Positions 32,697 through 40,908 of a stretch of 42,113 bases of DNA are shown here, in pieces. Under the pieces are notes generated by a model that was not told where the DNA came from, made no database searches, and saw only the letters and a list, made by a program, of their open reading frames with translations. The DNA lies in the NCBI GenBank assembly GCA_021779915.1, contig JAJXZR010000018.1:1-42113 (forward strand). Reading direction: 5' to 3'. The position numbers were made by a program, and so were the translations under genes. Numbering within the stretch: position 1 is the first letter of the stretch; the number at the start of each line of letters is the position of its first letter. This DNA is from a bacterium. GTDB taxonomy: Bacteria; Patescibacteriota; Minisyncoccia; CAIUEV01.

Positions 32697-33284
32697 ATGA
32701 AAAAAATCTCTGAGAAACAATCTAAAATGCAAAAATCTTTTACTTTGATTGAAATGATCGTTGTGGTGGCTGTCATGGGTCTTATTTTGGGTGGATTGGT
32801 CATTTCTATGAGCCAAATATTAAACGGAGAAATAATGCTCAGTAAAATGCAAGCTATGGAAGAAGAAAGTCGCTATATTATGGATCTTTTCGCTCAGGAT
32901 GCCCAATATAGCGAACTTAATCCCACTTTTAAGCCAGATACTTTCCTTACTGCTGAGAGAATCATTTTTATTCTAACTGACAAAAGAAGCGACGTCCTTT
33001 CGGGAAGTACTTCAACTGTAGAATACAACAGCACTGGAAGCGCTGATAAATACTATTTAACCCGAGCATTATCCAATCCTTCCTTGAATAATTTCAACGA
33101 GATATCGACCCTGAATACCACCCCACTTAAATACAAGCCGACATACAAAGTAAGAAAAGTGACTAATGGGGATGCCGAAAGTTATATAATCAGTATTTCA
33201 CTGGTTTTTGAGGTTCAGACTAAAGGAACTGTTACTATTGTACCAATCGAGACTTCCGTGGTTTCGAGAATTTTTGAGTTTTAA
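32697..33284 (+). CDS. Minor pilin/pseudopilin-like protein (PilW/GspJ-like position)
   Basis: A 195-aa protein with the classic prepilin N-terminus FTLIEMIVVVAVMGLILGG, including Glu+5. The residue before Phe is Ser (QKSFTLIE) instead of the usual Gly, so prepilin peptidase cleavage may be unusual. After the hydrophobic helix come a long amphipathic helix (QAMEEESRYIMDLFAQDAQYS) and a beta-rich domain, as in GspJ/PilW. It is 33 bases after the preceding pilin gene. Confidence 0.75.
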   Translation: MKKISEKQSKMQKSFTLIEMIVVVAVMGLILGGLVISMSQILNGEIMLSKMQAMEEESRYIMDLFAQDAQYSELNPTFKPDTFLTAERIIFILTDKRSDVLSGSTSTVEYNSTGSADKYYLTRALSNPSLNNFNEISTLNTTPLKYKPTYKVRKVTNGDAESYIISISLVFEVQTKGTVTIVPIETSVVSRIFEF

Positions 33285-33302
33285 TTAAGTTCAATAATAA
33301 AT

Positions 33303-34409
33303 ATGCGTAAGAAGCAAAAAATAATCCGGGAAAGAAAAGGGGACGCTATAATTCTTTTGTCTGTTGCTATAACCGGCATCGTAATGTTGGTTAGTGTTAT
33401 GGCTATTGAAAAATTAAAGCAATCTACAAAGCTTCAAAACACCCAAAAAATGTCTCTGCAAAACACTTATCAAGCGGAAGAGGGAATCGAATTCAGTCTT
33501 TTTTCTGCCAAAGAAGGGGTTACTAATCTCAATGCCAATAGCACCAATACAAACGCGCCTCTTAACCGTTTTCAGGTTTCCTTATGGGATAATAACAACA
33601 AGTCTGAAGGAGTAACCGCCCTAGAGCAAATTGCCGGCCAAACTACCAAAGACAGATATATCATTGCCAGTAAAAACAAGGTTAGTAATACCAACCAAAA
33701 TACAGACAAAAAGCTCCAAAAATCAGCTTTTTCCAACGTACCTACTCGTTTTTACAATCAAGTTTCTCTGTGGAATAATATGAAAGATGATTGCAACGCG
33801 AAAGACGGACAAAATAACTGTTCCGATATAGATATTTCTCAAAATGATATGAACGAAAGCGATAAAACTTATCAGGTTGTGTCCCGTCTTGTCGATTACC
33901 AAAACAATTGGGGATCGGTTCAATATAGGGTTATTTTGACTTGCACCAATTTAAAATCGGACTGTAGCGTTAAAAATTTGAAAATCAAATGGGAAAATTG
34001 TACTACCGCCTCCAATACTTGCCCCATAACTTGCAATAAATCGCAAGAAATTACCTTTGGGGGGGGAAAAACGGAAACTTCAGGATTAATCCTTGTTTCT
34101 GACTGGTTTACCGTTCCCGACAATCTACAGACTCAAACTGTCGTTTTTGAGTTTTCTCCTGGTAACACAGGCAAACTTTCTGAAATAAAAATCCCTGGCG
34201 ATACTAGTGGCGGTAATAGGTGCGATGAAATTTTTGGAAAGGATACTTTGTCATCTAATTTTTGTAAAATCGATTGCGCTATCGCTCCTGAAAAAAATCC
34301 TGATGTTTGCATAGCGGGAAGCAAAGGTGTGAAAATGTGCAAAGGTTCTACAGCCTTTACTGATCGCAGAGGAGGAATAGTTCGAATTGATGTCAAAAAG
34401 GCAAAATAG
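33303..34409 (+). CDS. Minor pilin-like protein (PilX/GspK-like position)
   Basis: A 368-aa protein with a basic leader (RKKQKIIRERKG) and then DAIILLSVAITGIVMLVSVMA. This matches the PilX/GspK style, in which Glu+5 is absent and the leader ends in Gly. The region QNTYQAEEGIEFSLFSAKEG resembles the AEAG/AEEGIE segment of PilX-type proteins. The large Cys-rich C-terminal domain has ten or more Cys, including CPITCNKSQE and CKIDCAIAPE. It is last in the operon. Confidence 0.7.
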   Translation: MRKKQKIIRERKGDAIILLSVAITGIVMLVSVMAIEKLKQSTKLQNTQKMSLQNTYQAEEGIEFSLFSAKEGVTNLNANSTNTNAPLNRFQVSLWDNNNKSEGVTALEQIAGQTTKDRYIIASKNKVSNTNQNTDKKLQKSAFSNVPTRFYNQVSLWNNMKDDCNAKDGQNNCSDIDISQNDMNESDKTYQVVSRLVDYQNNWGSVQYRVILTCTNLKSDCSVKNLKIKWENCTTASNTCPITCNKSQEITFGGGKTETSGLILVSDWFTVPDNLQTQTVVFEFSPGNTGKLSEIKIPGDTSGGNRCDEIFGKDTLSSNFCKIDCAIAPEKNPDVCIAGSKGVKMCKGSTAFTDRRGGIVRIDVKKAK

Positions 34410-34422
34410 AAATTTTTCCTTC

Positions 34423-34451
34423 TTGCCACAATAGTTTTCTTTTTGTAGGAT
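34423..34451 (+). promoter_or_regulatory. Candidate promoter for secE-nusG
   Basis: TTGCCA (34423-34428), 17 bases, TAGGAT (34446-34451), about 30 bases before the secE start. A similar cttgcca-A/T-tract-tag pattern precedes the HTH gene near 23708. Confidence 0.45.
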
Positions 34452-34481
34452 GCTTCTTGTGTTTAGCTTAATTTCGATTTT

Positions 34482-34676
34482 ATGAATTTTTCTCAAAGTC
34501 AGGTGGTTCGTTATTTTAAAGAGACTCGCGAAGAACTGAAAAGAACCAACTGGCCCAGTAAAGATGAAACCATCAGATATACTTGGGTTGTTATCGCTCT
34601 AAGTGCTTTTTTGGTTGTCGTACTGGGAGGATTGGATTATTTCTTCACTTATCTTGCCAGCCGTTTTCTTTTGTAG
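34482..34676 (+). CDS. secE: Preprotein translocase subunit SecE
   Basis: A 64-aa single-pass subunit of the SecYEG channel. The conserved amphipathic helix VRYFKETREELKRTNWPSKDET precedes one membrane segment (YTWVVIALSAFLVVVLGGLDYFF). Size and position before nusG are standard. It begins the transcription-translation cluster after a plausible promoter. Confidence 0.93.
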   Translation: MNFSQSQVVRYFKETREELKRTNWPSKDETIRYTWVVIALSAFLVVVLGGLDYFFTYLASRFLL

Positions 34677-34698
34677 GAGAGGTAATTGCGAAGAAGAT

Positions 34699-34733
34699 AA
34701 ACAGTTTACGTAAAAAGCAAACTGTTTTTTAAT
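34699..34733 (+). terminator. Possible intrinsic terminator or attenuator between secE and nusG
   Basis: aaacagttt (34699-34707), 11-nt loop, aaactgttt (34719-34727), then a T tract (ttttttaattt). The stem is AT-rich and weak, so partial termination is more likely than a full stop. Confidence 0.4.
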
Positions 34734-34793
34734 TTGACGTAAGCGGAATATTGGTGCAATAATCAGAAGTAAATAGTATTTTGAGGAATACCT

Positions 34794-35405
34794 ATGAAAC
34801 AAGCAATAAAGACTAAAAAAGCTAAAAAGAAGATTGATGCTCTGGAAACAGAGGCAAAAGAAGTAAAAATTACTCCTCCGGAAGGTACAAAATGGTATGC
34901 TATTCATACTTATGCCGGCTATGAGGACAGTGTTGCCAAGAGCCTCAATCAAAGGATCCATTCTTTAAATATGCAAGACAAGATATTTGAGGTGCTCATT
35001 CCCAAGGAAAAACAAATCCGAATCAGAGGCGGAAAGAGAAAAGTGATAGAAGAAAAGATTTTTCCCGGCTATGTATTGGTTCAAATGTTTGTAACTGAAG
35101 ATTCTTGGTATGTCGTTCGCAACACTCCGAATGTTACGGGGTTTGTTGGGACAGACACCCTGCCAATCCCTCTTTCGGAAAAAGAAGTCAAGGATCTTAG
35201 AAAAAGGATGGGTAAAGACGAACCGGACTACGACATTGACATTTCCGCCGGAGATCCGGTAAAAGTCACTGATGGGCCGTTTAAAAATTTTGAAGGAAAA
35301 GTGGAAGGAGTTGACAAAGACAAAGGAAAAATCAAGGTTCTTGTCAACATGTTCAGCCGAGAAACCCCAGTAGAACTGGACTTTTTGCAAGTCGAAAAAA
35401 TGTAA
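34794..35405 (+). CDS. nusG: Transcription termination/antitermination protein NusG
   Basis: Binds RNA polymerase and couples it to Rho or the ribosome. The NGN domain is recognisable from KWYAIHTYAGYEDSVAKSL to FPGYVLVQMFVTEDSWYVVRNTPNVTGFVG. The KOW domain is at the C-terminus (VKVTDGPFKNFEGKVEGVDKDKGKIKVLVNMF). At 203 aa it has about 25 extra Lys-rich residues at the N-terminus compared with E. coli. It follows secE after 117 bases; element C6 separates it from rplK. Confidence 0.95.
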   Translation: MKQAIKTKKAKKKIDALETEAKEVKITPPEGTKWYAIHTYAGYEDSVAKSLNQRIHSLNMQDKIFEVLIPKEKQIRIRGGKRKVIEEKIFPGYVLVQMFVTEDSWYVVRNTPNVTGFVGTDTLPIPLSEKEVKDLRKRMGKDEPDYDIDISAGDPVKVTDGPFKNFEGKVEGVDKDKGKIKVLVNMFSRETPVELDFLQVEKM

Positions 35406-35411
35406 ACACAT

Positions 35412-35513
35412 TAGTTCATAAAGTTTATCAAGTTCATCAAGTTTATCAAGTTATAAACTATGAATGTTTTGTTTTTCTTTATGAACTTTACAAACTTTAT
35501 AACTTGATAAACT
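35412..35513. repeat. C6: family C hairpin between nusG and rplK
   Basis: The left arm agttcataaagtttatcaag... (35412-35459) and right arm ...aactttataacttgataaac (35476-35513) are built of 9-mers and can pair in more than one register around atgaatgttttgttttt. It ends 7 bases before the rplK start, so a hairpin could affect L11 translation. Confidence 0.8.
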
Positions 35514-35520
35514 GATTTAT

Positions 35521-35943
35521 ATGAAACCGATTAAAACTAAAGTAAAATTGCAAATTCCTGGAGGCAGGGCTAATCCTGCTCCCCCCGTTGGTCCCGCCCT
35601 TGGACAGCATGGAGTGAATATCCAGGATTTCTGCAATCAATTCAACGAAAAGACCAAAGAAAAGAATGGCGAGATTGTTCCGGTAGAAATTACCATTTAC
35701 GAGGATCGTACTTTTGATTTTATTACTAAAATTTCTCCCGCCGCCGAACTTATTAAAAAAGCGGTTAAAATTGAGAAGGGTTCCAATGTGCCTCACAAAA
35801 ACAAGGTGGGTGAGCTCACAGATGAACAGTTGACCGAAATTGCGACCGCCAAAATGGAAGATCTGAATGCTGATACTGTCGAAGCTGCAAAGAGCATCAT
35901 TGCCGGGACTGCTAGAAGTATGGGGGTAAAGGTGGTAAAATAG
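35521..35943 (+). CDS. rplK: 50S ribosomal protein L11
   Basis: A GTPase-centre protein of 140 aa, normal length. The family pattern is complete: [28 protein letters not shown] at the N-terminus and [10 protein letters not shown] at the C-terminus. It follows nusG as usual but with a 9-mer hairpin (C6) between. The gap to rplA is 310 bp and holds element A10, whereas L11 and L1 genes are normally almost adjacent. Confidence 0.97.
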   Translation: MKPIKTKVKLQIPGGRANPAPPVGPALGQHGVNIQDFCNQFNEKTKEKNGEIVPVEITIYEDRTFDFITKISPAAELIKKAVKIEKGSNVPHKNKVGELTDEQLTEIATAKMEDLNADTVEAAKSIIAGTARSMGVKVVK

Positions 35944-36049
35944 TTGATTTTTGGTACTTTTAAATAGAATTTGATAGAATTTTTAAATTTTGTAATTTTT
36001 AAATAAATTCTAGTCTCTAAATTTGTAAACAAAGTAAGATTAAATTAAT

Positions 36050-36193
36050 GTGTCATCCCGGGCTTGACCCGGGATCCAGGAGAATAATCTTAGTCTAATA
36101 AAATGTTCTTTATGTTTAATTTCTTAAAAATACACATGAAATAACATTCTATTAGACTAACTGGATCCCCGGTCGACACGCCGGGAATGACAC
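36050..36193. repeat. A10: short-form family A element between rplK and rplA
   Basis: The left end gtgtcatcccgggcttgacc is of one type and the right end cggtcgacacgccgggaatg of the other. Inner arms ttagtctaataaaatgtt and aacattctattagactaa pair. The remaining 110 bases of the gap hold only AT-rich sequence. Confidence 0.88.
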
Positions 36194-36253
36194 GAAATTC
36201 TAATTTTGTTCTGTTTAAAAATTTAAAAATTATAATTTATATTAACATCTCCC

Positions 36254-36931
36254 ATGTATAAAAGATCAAAGTTTAACCAAGAACTTATTGAAAAAGGTAA
36301 AGTTTATTCTCCCGAAGAAGCAATCACTATCATTCAAAGTTTCCAAAAGCCGAAGTTTGATGAATCGGTGGAAGTTCATTTCAAGCTCGGAATAAACCCT
36401 GCAAAAACTGAACAGCAGGTCAGAGGATCTGCCGATTTACCTAATGGAACTGGAAAAGAAATTAAAATAGCCGTTTTTTCCGACGACCCCTTAAAAATCA
36501 AAGAAGCGAAAGAAGCGGGGGCTTTGATTACCGGTGGAGAAAGTTTGATTGAAGAAATTCGCTCTGGTAAAGCAACAGTTACTTTTGATGTTGCCGTTGC
36601 CACTCCGGATATGATGATTAAATTGGCAAAAATTGCCAAAATATTGGGACCGCGCGGTTTAATGCCAAATCCGAAAAACGAAACCGTCACCTTAAAAGTA
36701 GCCGAAGCTATTGAAAAATTAAAAAAAGGAAAAGTTTCTTTTAAGAATGACAAGGGAGGGAATATCCATATGGCCATAGGAAAAGTTTCTTTCACTAAAG
36801 AACAGCTGGTTGAAAATTATGAATCGGCTAAAAAAGCCATAGAGCGCACTAAACCAGAAGGAGTGAAAGGTAAATTTATTCGCAGTATTTTTCTTTCCAG
36901 CACCATGGGAAAAGGACTAAAGATCCTCTAG
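36254..36931 (+). CDS. rplA: 50S ribosomal protein L1
   Basis: An L1-stalk protein of 225 aa, normal length. Typical blocks: SPEEAITIIQSFQKPKFDESVEVHFKLGI, IAVFSDDP, ILGPRGLMPNPKNETVT, and the C-terminal GKFIRSIFLSSTMG. L1 is missing from some CPR lineages, so its presence is informative. The genes for L10 and L7/L12, which normally follow, are not here; two unrecognised genes follow instead. Confidence 0.96.
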   Translation: MYKRSKFNQELIEKGKVYSPEEAITIIQSFQKPKFDESVEVHFKLGINPAKTEQQVRGSADLPNGTGKEIKIAVFSDDPLKIKEAKEAGALITGGESLIEEIRSGKATVTFDVAVATPDMMIKLAKIAKILGPRGLMPNPKNETVTLKVAEAIEKLKKGKVSFKNDKGGNIHMAIGKVSFTKEQLVENYESAKKAIERTKPEGVKGKFIRSIFLSSTMGKGLKIL

Positions 36932-37003
36932 GCAAAAAATAAAAATTGAGTTATCATTGTAAGTGTTCATCAAATTTATCATAGTCTAAAAACAAAAATA
37001 AAA

Positions 37004-37855
37004 ATGGACGAAAATTCCAATCCTATTCCACTAAAGAGCAATTTTGAGGTAAGAAAATGGCTTCTTTATATTTTAGCTGCAGTTTTAATTTTTGCAGCGA
37101 TTTTTATTATTTACATCTATTTTTTCCCCAAAAAAAACGTTGATGTAACTCAAAATCCTTCCGAAGAGCCAAAGAAAGAAACTTCTTCAATTGATGAAAT
37201 ATTGCCCAAAGGAGCAAAAACTCCGGAGGAATTCCTGGAAAAAGTTAATGAAAAATCCAAAGAATTACAAAAAGAATATGATTCCAATCTTACTATAATC
37301 GCTCAAAAAAAGTGGGAAAACATATTCTTAGCCGTTAATAAATTGCCGGAAGAATACTTGTCAGACCATATTTCTATTGAAAATAGCACAGTAACAAAGG
37401 ATCCCGACGGAACCAACTCATTTGAAATTAAATACAAAATCAAAGTTGGATGGGCAGAAGCTGAAGCCAATGATTCCTTTTTCCTGATCACGTCAGAAGA
37501 AAAAACAAAAGCGTTGGGTCTTGGAGAAGATAAAGCCAATATTTTCTTTACTGAAAAGGAAATTGAAGACAACTTAGCAAAAGACGGATTTGGAATAATA
37601 ACAAGGATTAAAGCGAAAGACACGGTGTCTTTTTCCAGTTTTGAAGACTCAATATCGGCTCTTAGCCAATATGTGAAAACAACCCCTCAAGAAGTCCATA
37701 TAGTTGCCGGATCTGAAAAAACCATTCATAATGGCACAGTTCCGGTTGATGATTTGTATGTTTTAGGAAAATATCAAGTTGGAGATAAATGTCAAGTTTC
37801 TTTTATTAGTCTGTTTGACAGCAATAATAAAGGTACGGTCGATTGCGTAAATTAG
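37004..37855 (+). CDS. Single-pass membrane protein of unknown function, 283 aa
   Basis: Not recognised. It has a short cytoplasmic N-terminus (about 20 residues), one membrane segment (WLLYILAAVLIFAAIFIIYIYFF) and a soluble outer part. Residues 45-90 are charged and helical (EEPKKETSSIDEILPKGAKTPEEFLEKV), probably coiled. The rest is mixed alpha-beta without clear motifs; there are two Cys near the end (GDKCQVSF, VDCVN). It lies 72 bases after rplA, in the same direction. Confidence 0.65.
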   Translation: MDENSNPIPLKSNFEVRKWLLYILAAVLIFAAIFIIYIYFFPKKNVDVTQNPSEEPKKETSSIDEILPKGAKTPEEFLEKVNEKSKELQKEYDSNLTIIAQKKWENIFLAVNKLPEEYLSDHISIENSTVTKDPDGTNSFEIKYKIKVGWAEAEANDSFFLITSEEKTKALGLGEDKANIFFTEKEIEDNLAKDGFGIITRIKAKDTVSFSSFEDSISALSQYVKTTPQEVHIVAGSEKTIHNGTVPVDDLYVLGKYQVGDKCQVSFISLFDSNNKGTVDCVN

Positions 37856-37960
37856 TTTAGCAACCCAATTTATTTAAGTTACGTATTAAGTTTGGGATTG
37901 TGTGTTTTAGATTTAATATATAATTTATAACAAGCCCAAAATAAAAAATAATAAAAAACC

Positions 37961-38788
37961 ATGGAAGATACAAGAAGAGACAAACAAGACGTACAGCGTA
38001 TTCTGCTCATTAAAGAGACTATTTTGAATGCAGAGAAGCAGATCCAAACAGCGAAATCACTTATCGCCCAGCTGGAAAGCAACTACACTCCTCAAAAAAA
38101 GACCTACGGAGTGGCGGAAGGTGGAAAAATAGTAGAAGGGTCTTTCGACGGTCAGATTATGGTGGGAATGGATGGCAGACAATATCCGGTTCCAGCCAAC
38201 TATGCCAGTAAATCCAAATTGGTTGAAGGGGATATGCTAAAACTTGTGATTACCGATGATGGTAATTTTGTTTATAAACAAATAGGTCCCTTTAAACGAA
38301 AAAGGCTGATTGGACTCCTAAAGCAAAATCAAGAAGAAGGAGGTTTTGAGGTTATTGCAGAAGGAAAATCTTACAAAGTGCTTCTCGCAGCAGTCACCTA
38401 TCACCACGCCAGCCCCGGAGACGAAATTGCTTTGGTGGTAGCAGACACGGATGAGGCTCGCTGGGGAGCCATTGAGAATGTTCTCAAGAAAGGCAACGGG
38501 GAAGCTGTTATTTCAGAAGAACCACAAAAATTTGAACTTCGAGGAGAAGAGGATGAGGAAGCAGTATCAACTCCTTCTGGTTTTTTGGCTGACGAAAAAA
38601 AAGACGATAAAACCACGATCAAGCCAAAAAAAGGGAGAAAAGAAGAAATTATTGAGGAAAAAGATGAGGAGTCCGAAACAGGCTTGGTCGAATCAGAAGA
38701 TGACTCGGCTGTGGAGAAAGACATAAAAAGTGAGATTACCCCCGATCTAGCGGAAATGGAAAAAGAGCTAAAAAACCAACTGGAATAA
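37961..38788 (+). CDS. Conserved-looking cytoplasmic protein of unknown function, 275 aa
   Basis: No named family recognised. Residues 1-45 form a probable coiled-coil (QRILLIKETILNAEKQIQTAKSLIAQLE). Residues 50-185 look like one or two small beta-barrel domains (GKIVEGSFDGQIMVGMDGRQYPVP, VEGDMLKLVITDDGNFVYKQIGP, GDEIALVVADTDEARWGAIENVL), reminiscent of OB or SH3-like nucleic-acid-binding folds. The last 90 residues are low-complexity, Glu/Lys/Asp-rich. Its place after ribosomal genes hints at a translation or transcription role, but this is weak inference. Confidence 0.65.
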   Translation: MEDTRRDKQDVQRILLIKETILNAEKQIQTAKSLIAQLESNYTPQKKTYGVAEGGKIVEGSFDGQIMVGMDGRQYPVPANYASKSKLVEGDMLKLVITDDGNFVYKQIGPFKRKRLIGLLKQNQEEGGFEVIAEGKSYKVLLAAVTYHHASPGDEIALVVADTDEARWGAIENVLKKGNGEAVISEEPQKFELRGEEDEEAVSTPSGFLADEKKDDKTTIKPKKGRKEEIIEEKDEESETGLVESEDDSAVEKDIKSEITPDLAEMEKELKNQLE

Positions 38789-38823
38789 AAATCCACCAAC
38801 GCATTATTAGATGCTGTAGAGTG

Positions 38824-38829
38824 TATAAT
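38824..38829 (+). promoter_or_regulatory. Perfect -10 box (TATAAT) upstream of the GtrA-family gene
   Basis: TATAAT at 38824-38829 lies about 30 bases before the start codon in an otherwise pure A/T run. No convincing -35 is seen at 16-18 bases upstream (GCATTA at best), and the surrounding TATAATATAAT repeats make a chance match possible. Confidence 0.35.
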
Positions 38830-38860
38830 ATAATAAAATATAATAAAATAAAAAAATAAA

Positions 38861-39364
38861 ATGAAAAATCAAATTGCCCTTTTTGGAAAAAAAATAACTG
38901 TCCCTTCCTGGTTACCGGTTCCGAAATGGGCCGAGCAATTTTTTCAGTTCGCAATAATCGGATTTATAAACACTTTCCTTGACCTGGCAATTCTTACCAG
39001 TTTGTCTTTTATTACCGGAATAACCAGCAGTTTTGGAGCTGCCGGACTCAAAGCAATTTCTTTTACCTGCGTTTCTTTGGTTAGTTTCTTCGCCAATAAA
39101 AAGTGGACTTTTAAGGAAAAATCCCAAAAGATTGAGAAAGAAGCTGCAAAATATACTCAGTTTATGGTTATCACTATTGGGGGTTTGATTATTAACACTG
39201 GGATAGTTTTTCTGATAACTACCTACATTTCTCCGATCAATATTCCGCTAATTAATTTTCAACTAACACCTAGGCTTTGGCTTGTATTCTCAAGTCTCGT
39301 GGCTACTGCTTTTTCACTGATTTGGAATTTTATCGGTTACAAATTTATCGTATTTAAAAAATAG
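38861..39364 (+). CDS. GtrA family membrane protein
   Basis: A 167-aa protein with four membrane segments, the GtrA size. The family pattern is clear: FFQFAIIGFINTFLDLAILTSL at the start, SFTCVSLVSFFANKKWTFK in the middle, and SLIWNFIGYKFIVF at the end. GtrA-like proteins are thought to flip or position polyprenyl-phosphate-linked sugars. No glycosyltransferase is adjacent. It precedes the second surface-protein module by 47 bases. Confidence 0.88.
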   Translation: MKNQIALFGKKITVPSWLPVPKWAEQFFQFAIIGFINTFLDLAILTSLSFITGITSSFGAAGLKAISFTCVSLVSFFANKKWTFKEKSQKIEKEAAKYTQFMVITIGGLIINTGIVFLITTYISPINIPLINFQLTPRLWLVFSSLVATAFSLIWNFIGYKFIVFKK

Positions 39365-39411
39365 ATTTACATTCTAGAAGAGTTCTAAATTTAAAAAATA
39401 AAACTAAAAAG

Positions 39412-40908
39412 ATGCTAACAAAAAAACAAACTCTTTGTTGGGCTTCGCTTGCGGTGGCTGGGTCTTTTTTCTTTTGCGGTTTTTCCAGGGCAGCGGATGT
39501 CCAGTTGAAACCGGGATTTAACGATCAATATGCGCAGTATCTTAACAGCATGCCGGCTCCCACTCCTCTTAATGGGGCGGGTTCTCCCGATATTATGGAA
39601 GTGGTTCCTTCCTACCGGTCGCCTTTTTCCGTTTTAAAAATCGACCTCGCTCCTTCCAAGACTCTTTCCTTTTCGCCGGGAGAAAAAATCGGTCTTGCGG
39701 GGACTTTAAGCTACACTTGGAAAGGTAGCGACAATATGAAAAAGATTCACGATCTTTGCATGGAAAAAGTAAAAGATGAAAAACAGTGCCAGATGCCCCA
39801 GGCTTATGAGATTCCCCAGTTTAATAATTTGGGAGTTTATATCCAAGTCTGGCGAAAAGACGAATTGGCAGATGGAGCTAACAAGGGAGATTTTCTGGTT
39901 GATGAATTTTACGCTCTGGAAAATCAGAACCTTTCCGAAAACGATAAAAAAAACTTTTCTATCAACTGGACAGTACCTAACGAACTGAAAGGGGGAAACT
40001 ATTATTTTTTACTTTATCTCAATCAAGACAAAGCTTTCGACATTCTAGGAACCCCTCTGGTGGTCTTCTCTGAAACTCAAAGATTTGATTTTGAAATAAA
40101 AGACAATGGATCTAGCGGAATAGAACTAGACAAGGACAATATCAAAGTGGGGGGCCAGGACTACGCCTACAGAAGACCAGCCCCCACCGTCAAAGGAAAT
40201 GAAGTCACTGTGGAAATTCCCCTTAAAAACCTGGACAGCACCGACCAGCAGGCTTCTGTCAAATACGAACTCTACCGCTGGGGTAGAACCAATCCCAAAG
40301 ACCTGATTGATTCTAAAGTGGAAAACAAAGTCTTAAAAGCCAATTCCAACGAACCTCTGAAATATACTTTCGCCCCTAATGCCACTGATAGTGTTTATGA
40401 TTTAAAGATCAAGGCCAATACCGCTGGAAGCGAGACTAATTCTTATGTTCGCTTCGTGATGGACGGCAAACACCGGGGGATCTTCCGTTTTCTTTCTTTT
40501 GTTTCAAATAACGGAGCTTACACCCCCATGTTTTGTGTCAGGGACGCCAATTGGTCCGGATCTTTTCAGGGAACGGTGAAACTTACCATGGGAGGCGAAA
40601 AATTTGAACAAGCCGGAACTATCAACGCCGACGACGGAAAGTGTTTTATTCCTAGTAGCAAGTTACAAGTCAAAGGATCCCAATGTCAGACTGTTAAAGC
40701 CGAAATTTTGGACAAGGATGGTAAAATAGTCGATACCAAAGAAGCTTCCGTCAACTGCACGGAAAAAAAAGCCGTCCAAAAAACAGGAACAAATTCAAGT
40801 GCTCCAGTAAAAAACCAGTCCGACAATAATTTGATCTACGCATTTATCTTGGCTATACTTCTCCTAATCGGGGGGGTGGTCATTATTAAAACTAAAAACA
40901 AGAAATGA
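39412..40908 (+). CDS. Membrane-anchored surface protein, module member A (copy 2)
   Basis: A paralogue of the gene at 28138, 498 aa. The signal sequence ends near FSRAAD. The three-domain body aligns along its length: DEFYALENQNLSENDKKNF, GIELDKDNIKV, YRRPAPTV, RWGRTNP, SYVRFVMDGKHRGIFRFL, FCVRDANWSG, KCFIPSS. The C-terminal membrane segment (IYAFILAILLLIGGVVII) ends in KTKNKK. It overlaps the next gene by ATGA exactly as in copy 1. No pilin genes precede it; a GtrA gene does. Codon use looks slightly more GC-rich than in copy 1, which may mean a different age or origin. Confidence 0.78.
   Translation: MLTKKQTLCWASLAVAGSFFFCGFSRAADVQLKPGFNDQYAQYLNSMPAPTPLNGAGSPDIMEVVPSYRSPFSVLKIDLAPSKTLSFSPGEKIGLAGTLSYTWKGSDNMKKIHDLCMEKVKDEKQCQMPQAYEIPQFNNLGVYIQVWRKDELADGANKGDFLVDEFYALENQNLSENDKKNFSINWTVPNELKGGNYYFLLYLNQDKAFDILGTPLVVFSETQRFDFEIKDNGSSGIELDKDNIKVGGQDYAYRRPAPTVKGNEVTVEIPLKNLDSTDQQASVKYELYRWGRTNPKDLIDSKVENKVLKANSNEPLKYTFAPNATDSVYDLKIKANTAGSETNSYVRFVMDGKHRGIFRFLSFVSNNGAYTPMFCVRDANWSGSFQGTVKLTMGGEKFEQAGTINADDGKCFIPSSKLQVKGSQCQTVKAEILDKDGKIVDTKEASVNCTEKKAVQKTGTNSSAPVKNQSDNNLIYAFILAILLLIGGVVIIKTKNKK

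Noticed and set aside
36945-37000. Possible half arm of a family C repeat (gttcatcaaatttatcat)
   Set aside because: Only one loose unit and no complementary arm; not separable from AT-rich background.
38401-38799. 132-aa minus-strand ORF, Ser-rich
   Set aside because: It is the shadow of the acidic low-complexity tail of the 37961 gene.
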